Positions 23,618 through 36,630 are shown, numbered from the stretch's first letter. The stretch: DNA of 64,000 nt from Ectocarpus siliculosus (GCA_000310025.1 FN649732.1:1631770-1695769), one strand, 5' to 3'. Numbers and translations are program-made. Notes: generated by a model from the sequence alone, not told the origin.

Positions 23618-25915
23618 ATGAATCGTTACCAGAAGCTCCTCGGCCCTATTTTATTGGGTTTGTGCACTTGGGGAGTGGTCCTGGGGTACTGTGCAAAGCA
23701 AGGAGAATGCAGGCAGCCGATGCTAGATGTCATCAAAGTGGTGAGCAATCTTAATCTTCCTATTACGCCGCTCCCAATAACACGCTGGCAGAGGATCTGT
23801 GCGCGACAGCTAGATAGTCTATACTTCCGAAATAGTGGTAGCGTAGAGGCAAACAGTAGTAGATTACTACATATAGAGCAGGATGCCAATTGTTGTATCC
23901 GCGCGCCATGCGCTACTCTGGACTTTTGTCTGGCTTCTCCAATATGTCGGTGTAGCCGTTATCGGATACTCTACTCTTGTACGTTCCCCCGTCTGCCTGT
24001 CCCGTGCTACGCTGAATCGGAGCCTGTTGAGCAGTGTTTCTACAAATCGGTTTGACATATCTCGGTCACACAGCAGAATGACTCATTCGATTGATATCCC
24101 CGTAGGCCCTTCTGACTCTAGGTTGTGTGTTCGAATAAACACTCGTTAGAAAACATGTAGACGTGAAAAGCTCGTAGCATGCGTTCATCTACAGCAGCGG
24201 CACAAGGCACACAACAGAGCGATGCGATTGCAATCCCATGCCGCCAACAAATAAAGCCGAACACCGCAGGGGGTAGATTCTTCCTCCTTTGTGACCGTGG
24301 CTGGTGCGTCAAACATATTCCCAACAGGCTACACTGCCTAGAAATGTCGGAGGACGAACGACAACGAAATCTCAAACAGCAGTTGCCGCCCGTGTCTTCT
24401 GTCTTTCGTGCCAACCGATCTAAGCTGTGGTCGCGGACTAACCCCAATTGTGACTAGACGTACTGTGTTTCACTTGCCGCCGCCCCCTTTCGTGGTCTCG
24501 ATGTGTGCCCCATTCCTACCTACGAACGTAGCTCCTGCTCAGTACTCTGTAGGATGTTGAATTTTATTTGTACTGGGTTACCAGAGGCTCGTCGATGCGA
24601 TTTCCGGGTATGGAAGTCCGATAACGGATGCCGGTAATCGCGGACAATAATGTTGACTCATACACGTGCTTGCACACGCACAAAAATCGTCGGTGCGCTC
24701 TTGACACGTAAGCGAGTATTCCCCTGCAGTATAGGCACCCACCCCCTGTGGCAAATCTGGAAGGAAAAAAGGTCCTTCCACGACGTCGGACTGACTATTG
24801 CGCCATCCCCTGCCACTTTGTTTGCCGCACGCAACGCCAACACATCTTGGAAACGTTAAATTTATACCATATGCACCAGCCTTTGGATGCATCGAGTGCT
24901 CCTGGCCATGTACGCATTTGGATGCAGGCTGTAAATTCTTAGTTGTCGAGTCATGCTGGCTAAACACGCCAAGAGTCAGGTGTGATGATGCTGAATATGT
25001 TTGCATACCATACGAGGCGAAGAGATGGCACCCCCCCTAGATCGACTTTCGAAGCTCATTTGCTCCAAAACCAAGGCGGTTCAGATAGAGGCCGATACGT
25101 CGACCGAAAACCCTCGATGAGATTGGTCCAAAACGACAATTTCGGTGTTGACACAAGGTTGGTTGTGAAGCTATCGAGGTTTTGAAAATCGGCCTAGTCG
25201 GGGTGCCGCCACTTCTGCGCCCTTGTACACACCCTCGTGTGTACCTCAGTTTTGATTGCCAACTTTGACCGGCTCTGTCCCCGACCCCCCGCTGCCCCGT
25301 TCGTGCGGAACATGGGGCTTGCTCTCAATCGAAACACGGAATGTGCAAGCTGCCCATGTACAACTTGATCGTATTTGGCTGCTACGCGCTGGCGAAAATC
25401 GGACTAGGGTTGATTGCGTTCAAGGACTGTTCCGAGGATGCTGCGCTCCTTGATGAGGTGAGCGCATACTGTACCTCGTGGATTCGTTGGGCATATCTAC
25501 GATGCCCATGTCTTCTCCGTGCTACCATTGTATCGTGCGTTGGTTTGTGGACCCTTTCACAATTTTGTTCTAGGTATTCTTATACCTTCGAGATCATAGG
25601 TCTTTACAGAATGATGGAGGTAATACGAAGTATTTTCCTCGTTGTCGTTCTTATTTTGAAGAGGTTTCGCAGTTTATGGTAGCTTTGCCTGCTCTAGACT
25701 TCTATGCCGGTCTGGCGGTCCCTCTATCCCGGAAGGGAAATAGCTCCCGTGGGTGCCTCATTGTGTCTACCTTTGTGAAATGTTCATACTTCCGCGCCCC
25801 CGTGTTCCCGCACTTGCCTCTCTTGTCGTGATCGCCCCATTGTCTGTGTTTGTTTCCGCAGGACATCCAGGCTGCGAAAAAAGATCTCACGAAACGTGGC
25901 TTCAAGTTTTCATAA
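23618..25915 (+). CDS. DPM3: Dolichol-phosphate mannosyltransferase subunit 3
   Basis: DPM3 is a small ER membrane protein that anchors the catalytic subunit DPM1 of dolichol-phosphate-mannose synthase, which supplies mannose for N-glycans, GPI anchors and O-mannosylation. Three plus-strand exons join in phase 0: 23618-23740, 25350-25457 and 25862-25915. The product is 94 aa, against 92 aa in human. Residues ~7-24 form a first hydrophobic helix (LLGPILLGLCTWGVV). A second follows at ~45-63 around FGCYALAKIG, the best conserved family block. The soluble C-terminus has FKDC, then the helix DIQAAKKDLTKRGFKF, which matches the DPM1-binding tail of the family. Intron 1 (1.6 kb) contains a family A MITE. 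The exon 2 acceptor reads GCAAG, slightly weak, but phase and length agree with the family. Confidence 0.9.
25017..25218. mobile_element. MITE family A copy in DPM3 intron 1
   Basis: The left end reads GCGAAGAGATGGCACCCCCC, then GACTTTCGAAGCTC. The right end has GAGGTTTTGAAAATCGGCCT followed by GGGGTGCCGCCAC, its inverted match. Length is ~200 bp, with no coding capacity. Confidence 0.6.
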
Positions 25916-27956
25916 GCGAAACTCGTTGCTACCCTCTGACACCCCTTGCCATTTGTGCGGAAGGGCCCCTGCCAATTGGTTGGTTCCGTCACGCCGTCCT
26001 TGTTATATTAGAGAAGACGATGTGCATCGCGTTTGACCGGACTTGTTCGTTTCCGTTTCCGTGTTTCGAGATGGTCGCTTAGAAATATAATTTGGTCGCT
26101 CTCTTACCAGGGTAGCGTGTTGTTGCTGTTAATGCTGTACCTGTACGTAGAATTTATGTATTCGGCAAGCCGTTTGTCGCGAATAGTTTTGAGTTGAGGA
26201 GGGTATACGTGGCGCTGTAGAAGACATAGCTTGGGTGCCGTGGAAGAGACATGTTGGAAATCTGTAGCATTGGGAGTTGAAAAATAACCGGACCATGGGA
26301 TAGTACGTTTTTGCCAACGGCACCCTTCTCAGGTGCAAAACATCGGCAGGATGGCGTGCGTTTGCGTGGTGTATCGTACAGGCCACATGCCCACTGCGTG
26401 TCCGTGTGATGGCATGAATGGCTCCTTCTCTGCCGAACGCTTTCCACATTCAAATCTCTAATACGATGTCGATACAGCTTGCCGACGACATTCGATTTTG
26501 AACAGTTGTATCGATGTCCATTGCCCCGAAAAATCATATTGCAGATGGTCTACATCCATGTACAACAGTATTTGTCCAGTCACGGTTCATGTGTCCATAT
26601 GTCATAACTTTCGAAAGAAATGGAGTTGGTCAGAAATTAAGCCAACATCAAGGCGAACAATAAAGAAAGGTCTGAAGCAAAAAATTGGACTCTCCCCGCT
26701 AAGAGCTGGGTAGCTGGGGTAGCGCGTCCAACGAGACACGTCCCACTGCCCCTTCTGTGCTCCCACCCCATTGCCTGGGGGGCGATTATTTTCGCGGCGC
26801 TCGCCGCGCCCCAGCGACAACAACCTGGAAGGTGACTTATTGGACGTTGACTACACAACCCAAGTCTAATGCATTCTGAAGCTTTACCTTCAGTCTCATT
26901 GTTCGACACCCCTGGGTAGCACATTTATGTGTGTAGTTGTGCGTAGTGCGTGCAAAGCTATGCGCATCTCCCACGACACGCAAAAAAATGTACGTCAATC
27001 ATGATGTTATTTCTTGTGACTACAAAGCTATCGACGAGAGACAGTTCCAACCCCGCCATTTTCGGCCCCGCCATTCCTTCTGCCGTGGAAATCGAGCTTT
27101 GAACATCTGTTCAGGGGGTGTCATGTCTTACGTAACCTACGGTATGCAGAACGCTTTTTTTTCGTGCTCGCTGCCTGCGCTCTCGACCTATGAAAGCTAT
27201 AAAAAACTGGAAAGCTTCAGACAGGCAACGCAACGCGATGATATACTCGTCGAGTTGCTATCACAATGCAGTAAGCACCAGGCAGCAAAACGAGATTGAT
27301 TGCATTCCAAAGGAGAACCAGCCGGGATGCGACAGCGGCAGCCCACTAAGAAATCCGTTTAAAGAAAATGGACAACTTCGGCCAACTTCGGCTGGTGCTT
27401 CGAACCAAAATAAAGGAAGCAGGATTGGCAGGATCGTTTGACGTTTATCTCAGGACCCGTTCGGTATGTCGTCTGGTCCTGCCGCTGCTGCCTCCACCGC
27501 TGCTATGCCGAACATTGAATATCGGTGCGAGCGTGGAAGTACCATCATTCTGCCGACCACTACCATCGCTCATGAACACGAGAGGAAGCGCGGGTTTTAT
27601 ATAGTGTTGTGCATTGTGCATGAGATTTCTCGATACAGTAATTCAAGATGTGGCACTGGGGGCTCGGAACGTGTACCCCCCTCATCCATCCGGGGGAGCC
27701 GTGGATCATTTCCAGTTGCACAGCGCTAGCAGACAGCAGACAGCAGACACACACGCTGCCCGTTAGCCGCCTACTTTCGCCCACAAGGTTGTGCTTCAAA
27801 TTTAAGCGTAAGCCTGCATTACTTGCAAGGACGAGCGCTTCGTATTTTCAACCACCAGCTAATTTCGGGGTGTGTGGAGGGTCACACACACAGTAAACGC
27901 GGCGGGTTTTCTAACGGAGAACGCTCCACACGGAAGCAGGCAAGGGCAGCAGCATC
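25916..27956. other. Intergenic region between DPM3 and UFD1
   Basis: No exon chain was found. A short plus-strand frame at 27466 begins with an Ala/Ser-rich peptide and MPNIEYR, vaguely like the start of small RNA polymerase subunits. No zinc-binding exon follows, so it is not called. A family A MITE fragment lies at 27020-27142. Confidence 0.5.
27020..27142. mobile_element. MITE family A, right-end fragment
   Basis: The interior AGCTATCGACGAGAGACAGT block and CCCCGCCATT resemble the 19.4 kb copy. The right terminus, with ATCGAGCTTTGAACATCTG and then GTCATGTCTTACGTAACCTA, is the inverse of the 8643 terminus. The left terminus is missing. Confidence 0.55.
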
Positions 27957-30900
27957 ATGTCTGCGTTCGGGCTGGGAGGAGGGCCAGGAGGCTTCGGGGG
28001 TATGGGCATGGGCATGGGGATGGGGGCGCCTCGCGGTTTCGAAGAGCAGTATCACTGCTACCCTGTCTCTTTTCAGGTGAACCAACAAAAATGACCGAGG
28101 TCGATCATTTGACGATGTCTGTGGAACATCGCGGCGTGGTCTACAGCAGTACATGTCGATGCCACTCATCGGGCGAGAAAAGTCCGTTGTTGGACCATCG
28201 TGACATTCCGGGTAGCGGCGTTGGGGTACCGCTGTGTAGAGTGCGGCAAGTGGCCTGGAGTACGGTGGTGCACTTTGCACGCTTCGTCTTTCGAATGGTG
28301 AGGTCGTTGCAGTGCTTTGAATACTTGCTGTGTCCAACGTCACAGCATTGTTACATCATCAACGTACACTACAACGTTGTAGGCTGCAGGGAAGAGGTGG
28401 CCTGTTGAAGGGTGCGACCATCATCCAGGCAACCGAGAAGACTCGCTTTCCACACTGCTTGCATCCGCACGGCCTCGTTTCACCTGCGGAGGATTGCAGT
28501 TTCACGTCGGAACACGCCCTTTTCTCGATGGCACCCCTGCTACTTGCACACATCTCGTGTGGGGCGGACCACAAGACTATCACATCAACGAGCCCGAAGG
28601 GTCACAGCCATATCGCTGTCTGTGACGAGAAGAGAGAAGTCCACTGGGTCTTCTTGGTGATACCAATATCCTCGTGCCTCATACTGCTGTATTGGCTTGT
28701 GTTTTCGCTTGTTCCTGGTGCGCTCTTTGCGGTGGGCAACCTGCCGCGGAGCAATATTTATATTTTGTTGAGGCGAGACTCCCGGGCATGCTTCGTGGCC
28801 GCGTTTTGGAGACGCATCAAGCTGAGAATACGAGATGAAACAAAACAGCAGGGATCAACAAGGAATGCTTTAAAATATCTTGCAACATCGCCTTCGATTT
28901 GCCTGTCAACTTCGAAAAGGCCGGCCGATAGGAGAAACGTATTAGGCATTTGTATCCGATCAGCGATCTTCATGTGTGGGCATTTTGTGAAAAAACTTGT
29001 GCTCGGGGGAATCTGGCAAGAAGGTTCGCAGACACGCCTTATCCCAGGCTGGAAGGGCACTCAATATATACATCATTAGATGTGCTAACACTGCTGTAGA
29101 TCGTAGATTTGTCTACCCCGACGAAACTTGTAATTTTGGGGTGGTCGCCTGCTGGTACGGGTTGTTGGTCTTGTTGCACTGCCGACACCGCAAGACGCGT
29201 ATGTCAGTTTCACGTTCGTACAGCAGTTTCCGCCTTCGTACTCTCCTGAATGCCAGGCACGCCAACTACAACTTTTACCTTCATCCCACTCGCACTCCTG
29301 CTCTTGTCTTTTGTGTTCCCGTGCATGGCACAACATGAGAGTACATGTGAGAATTTTTGGCGTTGTTCCCCGCGCACGAGAGTCTCATGCCTGCCTGCCT
29401 TTGTACGGTTGACAAATCCTACTTCACTACGCACCCGTTCCGGAAATATCTGGGCGCCGGAGTGCGTGTATCATCATGGTTCTGTCCTTTGTTCTCGGTG
29501 TGTTTTGGGGACAAATAATACTCCGAGGCGGGGAGATGCAAGGGGATTGCCCAATGAGCACACATTTTCATTGACACCAGTCCCGAAGCCTTGTTGCCCT
29601 CTACCAAAGCATTACAGTCCGGCAACATGGACACCGCCGTTGGCTGCTTTCGATCGGACTGCTGTTTGTTATTAATAGGAGTTTTGTACCATCTGAGGTG
29701 CGGTAGGGCTACCCTGGTGCTTAGGCTGCGATGGGCGCATCCCCCCAGAGCAACCTTGCACGCTAATCGCGCTTCCCGTTTTGAACACGGGGCGCATGTT
29801 CGCCTGCTTTGTTGACAACTCTCGGCTTCATTCAGGACAAGGAGCACCTGGAGGCCGGAGACAAGATTCTCCTCCCTTCCTCGGCCCTTGACGCGCTCGC
29901 GAGACAGCAGGTCGAGTACCCCATGCTCTTCGAGCTGTCGAACCCTTCCCAGGTGGGTAGCGTTTGTGTTGGACCACACCCCAGCTCATTGCTGGTTGGA
30001 TACTCCATACACGTAGGCTAACGGGTAGTGCCTTGCCTGGACGCACGGCCCAATGCTGTTATGCAACTGTTTTGTGGGCGTCGTGCGGGCGTGCGGTTGG
30101 TCTTGGTGGTGTGCTTGGCACAGCGTAGGATCACGGCTTATGGTGGGTGGGTTTTGTGCGGCTGTGGCGGGAAGAGCTGCACAGTAGTCGTGTGTGTTTG
30201 TGTTCCTGCATCAACAAACTTCGCGCAGACCTCCTCCATCAATCACGGAGGGTGTGTTTTGAAGATCACGTCACTCCGGCGGCAGCCTCCACAAAACTTC
30301 GCCATTCTAAAGCGATATTTGAGGCGTTGCCAGGACAGCAGTGCTGTGCTCGCGTGCATGTACACAGTAGTAGCTCAAATGAAGGCAAGTAAGGGCACAT
30401 TCGTCGTCGGATAGCGTAGAAATCGTGCACAGGTGCTTTTCGTCTTTGTTCGGATCTGTACCTGATGATGCCCCTCCACGTCGATTTGGTTATCGCCGGC
30501 ATGGGCCCACGCCGCCGCGGCAGGGAAACCGGACCCACTGCGGTGTTCTCGAGTTCTCCGCCCCCGAGGGGAGCTGCTACATCCCTCACTGGATGATGCA
30601 GAACCTCTTGCTGGAGGCGGGCTCCCTGCTCACGGTGAAGAACGTTTCTCTGCCCAAGGTGCGGTGTGTGGAAGACAGCACTGCTACGGCTGGCGGTGCC
30701 TTTCGTTTTGTTTGTCTGCGTGGCGTGAAAGAGGACGGCCAATCGCAAGGAGCGAGGGGGGCCTTTTGCGTGTCTGAATGGAAAGAAGCGGCACTTGAAT
30801 CGATTGTGTTGTCTACGGAAACCTTGGTTGTCGTTTTTCACTGTCCGCGGGGGAAGGCGAGGTGGCCAGGGGATCTCGGTTGGGCCCGATCGCTGTTCTT

Positions 30901-33900
30901 CTCCCTGGTCGAGTATTTCGCTGTCAACAGGGTCGTCGCCGCGGTGAAAACATGCCTGTTGTATTCACAGGGAGGAGGTATGTCGTCCAGGATGCAACTT
31001 GGGAGCGGTTCGGCTTCGTTCTCATTCCCAGCAACACGATTCAACATGTTCGGGTGCGGGTTGGTTGTTCGCTATGCAATTGTGGGCGCGCCTGCGTGTG
31101 TGTTTCGTAGGGCACCTTCGTGAAGTTTCAGCCGCAATCGGTGGACTTCTTGGAGATCAGCAACCCTCGCGCGGTCCTGGAGACCACGATGCGGCACTTC
31201 TCCTGCCTAACGGAGGGCGACGTCATCTGCCTGCCGTACAACGATCGGGTGGGTGTCTTTTTTTTTTTTTTTCGCTCGTCGTGTGTCCTGCGGCATCTGG
31301 TTTTTCTTTCGCGGTGCAAGATTAGATGCGCGACTGGGAGACACGTTTGAGACGCTACGGGTAGCAGCCAGACTTACCATCTTAATTCATTAGCGCCGTG
31401 ATGTGGGGCGGGAGCTCGGCGAGGCGGCCTTCAGCTAGCAGGTCCAAGTGTTGGTCGATGACGTGCTGCATCTTGGCCAAGGTCGAGGACAGGTTGGTCA
31501 TGTTGGTGACGCACCGACATGGATAAGATGGTAAGTCTGGCTGCTACCGGTAGCGTCTCAAACGTTTCTCTCAATCAATCTGTCGGAACCATGTCGTCTG
31601 TCCCCGCGTTGACGGAATCGTTCGCCGCGGCCTTGTCTAGTCAAGAACATGTCGTCTCACACTATCGGACGTCAAACAAATCCCCCGCCTGTCCGGCAAG
31701 GCCGAAAGTATTTGGTGTTACTCCCGCCCTTGGGCTTGGTTCGTGGGGTGACGTGTTTATTGACGGATCTCAGTGCTTTCGTATTGTTTCTTCTGTTCCC
31801 GCAGACGCAAGAGGTGGCCGATGGCACTGTTGTTAACGGGATTGTCCGAAGCCGACCGCTCACAATGCGTACGTTGTGCGGAAAATGGTAAAACAGTCGT
31901 GCGTTGGAGCTTTCGTGTGTGCATGAAACCTGGTCGCATTGGCTCGAGTGAAAGATAAAAATTCCGTCGGGCTAAGTGCTACATAAAACTTTCACGTGGC
32001 CGCAGCTGTAGACGAAAATGTTGTCGGGTTCAAAGGAAGGCAAGACTCGCCTTTTTCTCAGCCCTACTTTTATGCACGGTCACACAAGACTCGTTCTTCT
32101 CGCGTGCGCTGACAGGTAGTGGACTCCCTCAGACACCACCGCGACACCTCTTGTACATGTTTTGCCCGCACATCACCGGAAATCGGGCTTGAGGGGGGCT
32201 TGGCCAGTGGCGTCCTACGTTAAACTTATCATCTTTGGACACGCTACGCAGAGCTGCCGAAGAATTTTTGTGAACAATGTCGTGGGCATGACCCTTCCAT
32301 CCAGTTATTATCGACCATGTGCTTTTCTTCAGATTCACAGGAGCGCGCTCGTATTGTATCTGTACCAACAATGGAACGTGCGATCGACGCTTCCCTTCTC
32401 CTACCACCACCGCTGCAACGTGTTCACTCTCGGCATCGCTGGTGTATTCCTCTCCCCGCCCCGCCCTTCTCCCCACTCCACTCCACCGCCGTCCGACACA
32501 GAACTACGAGTTGGCGGTGAAGGAGTTGAAACCGTCGAATGCGGTTGGCATCGTGGAGACGGACCTCAATGTCGACTTCGATGCCCCCGTGGGGTACGAC
32601 GAGTCGCTGGCGGCTTCCAACGCGGCGGCGGCGGCGGCGGCGGCAGCAGGGACGGGAGGGGCGGTGGCTGGAAGCAGCAGCGGAGCCACAGGGGCGATCA
32701 ACATTCCGGCCCCGGCATCAGGTGGGTCAGACATTCGCTTGTCTTGATGGGTCACTTCTGTGGCGTGTTGTTTGAGAACGTTTTTTGTGCCGTAGCGAGA
32801 GGAATCATGAGCCAGGTGGTTGCTGTGAGAAATGAGAACGGGGCGGCATTGCAGCTACCGGCGCGGGGCCGCGAATAATACGATAATGATCCGGGCGGTG
32901 CTGTTGGCGTGGGTACGTTTCTTTTTTTCTTAGGCTGTGCGTGTGCGCTGTTCGGGAGAGACTTCCAAGTTGCCGTGTACAAGCGTGGCTGATGAGTGGT
33001 TTTGAGCATTCACTGAGTTCGCTGAATATATTTCCCCACGCCGGGGCGTACTCACGATTCCTAACCACATGGCTACACACGTTTTTCAATGTATTTAATA
33101 CCCCGCAACCTTGAATGCGAGCCATGTCCTGAGACAACCAAGCGTGGTAAAACGTGCCGTCGCTTTCCGGCAGGGAAAGCACCCAAGCCGGTCGACGAAG
33201 CGCCGAAGTTCGTTCCGTTCGGCGGGGGCGGGGCTAGGCTTGACGGGAAGAAGACGCCGGCCAAGGGAGCCGAGGAGGAGAAAGATGACAAGGCTGCTGG
33301 CGACGGTGCTCGTCGACCATGTGCGTGTCAGTCAGAAAAGCTTTTGGTTGCGTCGGCGTTTAGGGTGGTTTCACTTTGTGATAAGTGGGTGTACTCAAAG
33401 TGGTGCATGTCGTAGTCGTTAGACCATTGACCTCGCATCCCTTCAAAGCCAGGACGGAGCACGCCGGGTTCTCACCGGACCAGGCTCTCACATCACCAAG
33501 CGCGAAGCGCCGTGAGGTATTCGGCGAGTCGCATGGAGGGTGCGCTGCATCCTGCTAAGGGTGTTCGGCATCTTGTGCTTACTTCCTTGCGTACGGATGA
33601 CAGCTGCGTATGACTTAATTTATTTTCTGGTGCTTTCAATTCCAGAGACAGTTATAAGCACTGTGTAACTTCCTCGAGGGTGCTTGACCAATTTAACACA
33701 ACGTGGTGCGATCATCCCCCTTGCGCGGAGTGAGGGTTCTCGACCCCGCACAACATGATCTACTCGACCACCATTATGGTTACCGCCCAAAAAAAAAAGA
33801 ATGGTAACCGGTTGCCGAGCTCACGAAGTGAATTGGCTTGTTTTACAACGTCGTTTCCAAGCGACGAAAACCCAACCCCGATGGCAAACACCGGGGGGGG

Positions 33901-34272
33901 GATAAGTGGGGGCGATATAAAGGCAGCGGAAGCCATCGCGTAGCGGCTGAGAGCGGAACACCTAAAGCAAATAGTACACGGGATTGTTTTTTGACACTAC
34001 GCTGTTGTGACCCCCCCCCCCCCCTCGAATCTAAGGTTCACTGCTCCCGTCTGCACTTGTATTTTGTGTGTGCGTTTGTGTGGTTTGTTTCAGCGGCAGC
34101 TGCAGCGGCTGCGGAAGCCAGAGCAGCGGCGGCAGCAGCCAGCGGCGGAGGTGGGGCTGGGGCTGCACCAGCCAGACCACCTGTGGGTCTCAGGGCACCC
34201 GCAGGGAAATGGTCCAAGTCGAAGAAGCTGCAGGCTGGCGCCTTCCAGGGATCTGGGAACAAACTCGCCTAG
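27957..34272 (+). CDS. UFD1: Ubiquitin fusion degradation protein 1
   Basis: UFD1 pairs with NPL4 as the substrate-recruiting cofactor of Cdc48/p97 and delivers ubiquitinated proteins to the proteasome, notably in ER-associated degradation. Seven phased plus-strand exons were found: 27957-28076, 29836-29952, 30524-30658, 31111-31248, 32502-32721, 33174-33320 and 34094-34272, giving 351 aa. The N-terminus is Gly/Met-rich. The UFD1 double-psi-barrel follows: [54 protein letters not shown] (~96-107), [16 protein letters not shown] and [13 protein letters not shown]. Then come ELKPSNAV and [15 protein letters not shown]. The C-terminal half is Ala/Gly-rich, with [15 protein letters not shown] and a terminal AFQGSGNKL as in family members. 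Intron 1 is 1.8 kb and holds a long unexplained open frame. Intron 4 carries a small TIR element, and intron 6 a dispersed repeat. Confidence 0.96.
31341..31567. mobile_element. Small TIR element carrying a coding-like fragment, UFD1 intron 4
   Basis: Two ~44 bp inverted arms (31341-31384 and 31524-31567) are nearly identical; the core is TTGAGACGCTAC followed by GGTAGCAGCCAGACTTACCA. They enclose ~139 bp. On the minus strand the interior translates into a protein-like segment with [20 protein letters not shown] and [13 protein letters not shown]. Its stop codon sits at the inner edge of an arm, and its third positions are G/C-rich like real exons here. This has the layout of a non-autonomous transposon that captured part of a gene. 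Confidence 0.65.
33389..33900 (+). repeat. Dispersed repeat G, copy 1, in UFD1 intron 6
   Basis: About 510 bp that align along their whole length with 59871-60398 at roughly 85% identity by eye. The shared 5' end reads GTACTCA, then GTAGTCGTTAGACCATTGAC. The shared 3' end is GATGGCAAACACCG followed by a G run. It does not encode a long protein. A SINE-like origin is possible, but clear tRNA promoter boxes are not seen. Confidence 0.75.
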
Positions 34273-35139
34273 ATGTTCGTTGTTCCACGTACCCCGCAAG
34301 AAGCCGGGGGGGGGGTCTAGCTGTGTGTCCCATTTTTTGTCAGGGTCGATGAGAAACTGAGGGGGGTTCTGCGTCTCTTGGTTGTGTCGGGGGCACCGTA
34401 GAAATGGAACGGGAGGGGGGGCGTCCTTGCCGCTGGCGAGGAAAGAACACCCTCGGTTGGTGTATTTGTTGTTACCGGTTACCGCGACGGTACGTGCAAA
34501 GAGGAGGCACGGGTGGCAATCGGCGCATCCGTCTCTCTCTCTGTGGTGTGTAACCTCGGCGTGAACTGTCCCACTTCATTCCGCTCTGCGGCGTGAGCTC
34601 GTTGCCCTGTCGCCTAGCCGAGTCGGCTGCCGAGGTGTGAATCCCGAGCCTTTTTTCTGAGGTGCTCCCCAGACAGCACGCTGCCGGTGTATAGTACCTC
34701 GATGGCAATTGTTTATGATTTGTTGTTTCGATGTTGATGTGCAAAACCGAAAAAAAGAAATGCGCCGCCGTACGACCCAGCGGCACGAAGTTTTGATTGC
34801 TTTCCGACTCTTGACGCTCTCGATATACACCCATGGATGTCCTCTGCCAGCGCATCGTTAGCCACGTTTTTGCATTGTTTTTGTTTCCTCCTGGTTTCGG
34901 CGGTCGGGTGGGCGTGTTTCGTGTATCAGTGGTGGTGGCTGACCGCATAATTTCATGATCATCTGTTCTTGCATAACATTTTTTGAGGTGCCTGCCCTGC
35001 GCCCTTCGTGTGTTGATCAGTTGCCAGGGAAATGGGCCAAGTTGCTTGTGGGCCTTTGTGTCGTACACGCCACGACTTGGGAAATATTTTTTTTGCGCCA
35101 GGCTTGCGTCTTACTTTCTTGGTGGGTAGCCCAACAGCG

Positions 35140-35262
35140 ACTATATTGGTTTTGGTATGGAGAACGTGCTGTACCCCTTCACCACCAGACCCAACCCCGT
35201 GCTGCATATTCTCGAACATGAAGGAATGAAGCCGCGAGGGTTGCCCTACGAACAGGAGGCCA
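35140..35262 (+). CDS. Possible exon of an unrecognised small gene
   Basis: A plus-strand block after the acceptor CCCAACAG and ending at the donor GCCAC/GTATGT reads GMENVLYPFTTRPNP, then VLHILEHEGMKPRGLPYEQE. The composition is protein-like and the donor fits the consensus used by neighbouring genes. An ATG at 35158 could be a start. No family was recognised. The following exon could not be fixed: a strong acceptor at ~35334 leads to an early stop, and another at ~35462 leads to a different short frame. It may be a small gene, a decayed gene or chance. Confidence 0.25.
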
Positions 35263-36630
35263 CGTATGTACAGCAGTAGTTGTCGTTCTGTACCTTATTT
35301 AACCCGAAGTCGTCCAATTTCTCTCTTTTTTTAGCCTGAACTTCTTATGTCCCGGGTACCCCCATGCTTAGTGCTCCTACAGTAAATAAATACGTCCTGC
35401 CCTGTGTACAGCTCCTACGCTGTAAACGCGTCGCTGTCGCTGTTTGTTGGATCTTTTTGCAGACTTTCGTCACCCCATTTGCCTCGGACGTGGGGTCTTG
35501 GACACCTTGCCGTACAGTATTGATGGACTCTCCAGCCGGGATCGCACGGGAGGACGCCACGTATTACATGAGATTTTTTCGTCTTCGTTCTACACACCAC
35601 AAGTAGTCTGTACCGCATATGCTGTATCAAGGGAGGTACTGTATACATGTACGACCGCCTCACATTTTCGCGTCCTGCATGCCACGTGGTGTATGCGTAT
35701 GCCTACGTATATCATACTCGAGAATGATGTACAGAAAAACCGCAGATATTGTTCCGAACACAAGAAAACGGTGCCGTTGTGTTCATCACACAATCCACCA
35801 TCCTGCCAACAGCAGACACCAAGATGCTGCTGGAGGCGTGCAGTGATCTTGCGTCAACATCAACCAAAGCGTGTCTACCGCCGTACCGTCCAGGATGGAA
35901 AAGACGCCAAACACGAACCCAACAGCCCTGACTGTCTGTCCGTCTTAATCGCTGTCTCCCCCTCCCTCCCCTCTTGTTGTTCATGCCTGGGGCGGACCAT
36001 CGTCCTGTCATGACCTCCTGCCTAGGGCTGGTGGTTCACGTTCCCGAACGCGGCACATCTATCTTCGGTCCGTACCGCGTTTACAAAAGCAACGACTCAT
36101 CCTGTTTTTCGTCATGGCAAGGTACAGCAGCAGCATTTGTTATGCAGTACAATTTGAAGGTAACCTCGCCATCGGGATGGATCTCTTTGGAAACAACTGC
36201 GCTGTTCCTGTGGTTCCTGTTGGTCGAAATCAATCGAAACTTGTAAGGTGTGTATGGGCTCCTTTGCCGCCACTGACTTGGGATATATCTCCCCGTGCCA
36301 TCAGGCCACATATGTATCCGGTCCGAGGTTGATTCCCACGAGATCTTGATCGAAAGGGCCGCACGGGGCAGGTCTGGTGGTTTGGCCAATGTCATGGCGA
36401 CGAGGACATCGCCAGTTGTCTGGATTTTGGTCGGTATCTAAATGCGCGGGTTTGGCCAATCGCAGGACGTGGCAGCCCATGGAAATATTCTCGTGGCCAA
36501 TGAGCGTGCTCCGCAGCCTGGTTTAAAATTTGAACTGTACTTTCCGAGGGCTGCAGTCGGGCTCCGTGACGAAGCCCACCCCAAGCCCACCCCACCCAGG
36601 TCATTCTCTACCACAACATCGTTCCTACAC

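Noticed and set aside
27466-27540. Plus-strand start with MPNIEYR resembling the N-terminus of a small RNA polymerase subunit (RPB12-like)
   Set aside because: No following exon with the required zinc-binding cysteines was found before or within UFD1, and the adjacent residues do not fit.
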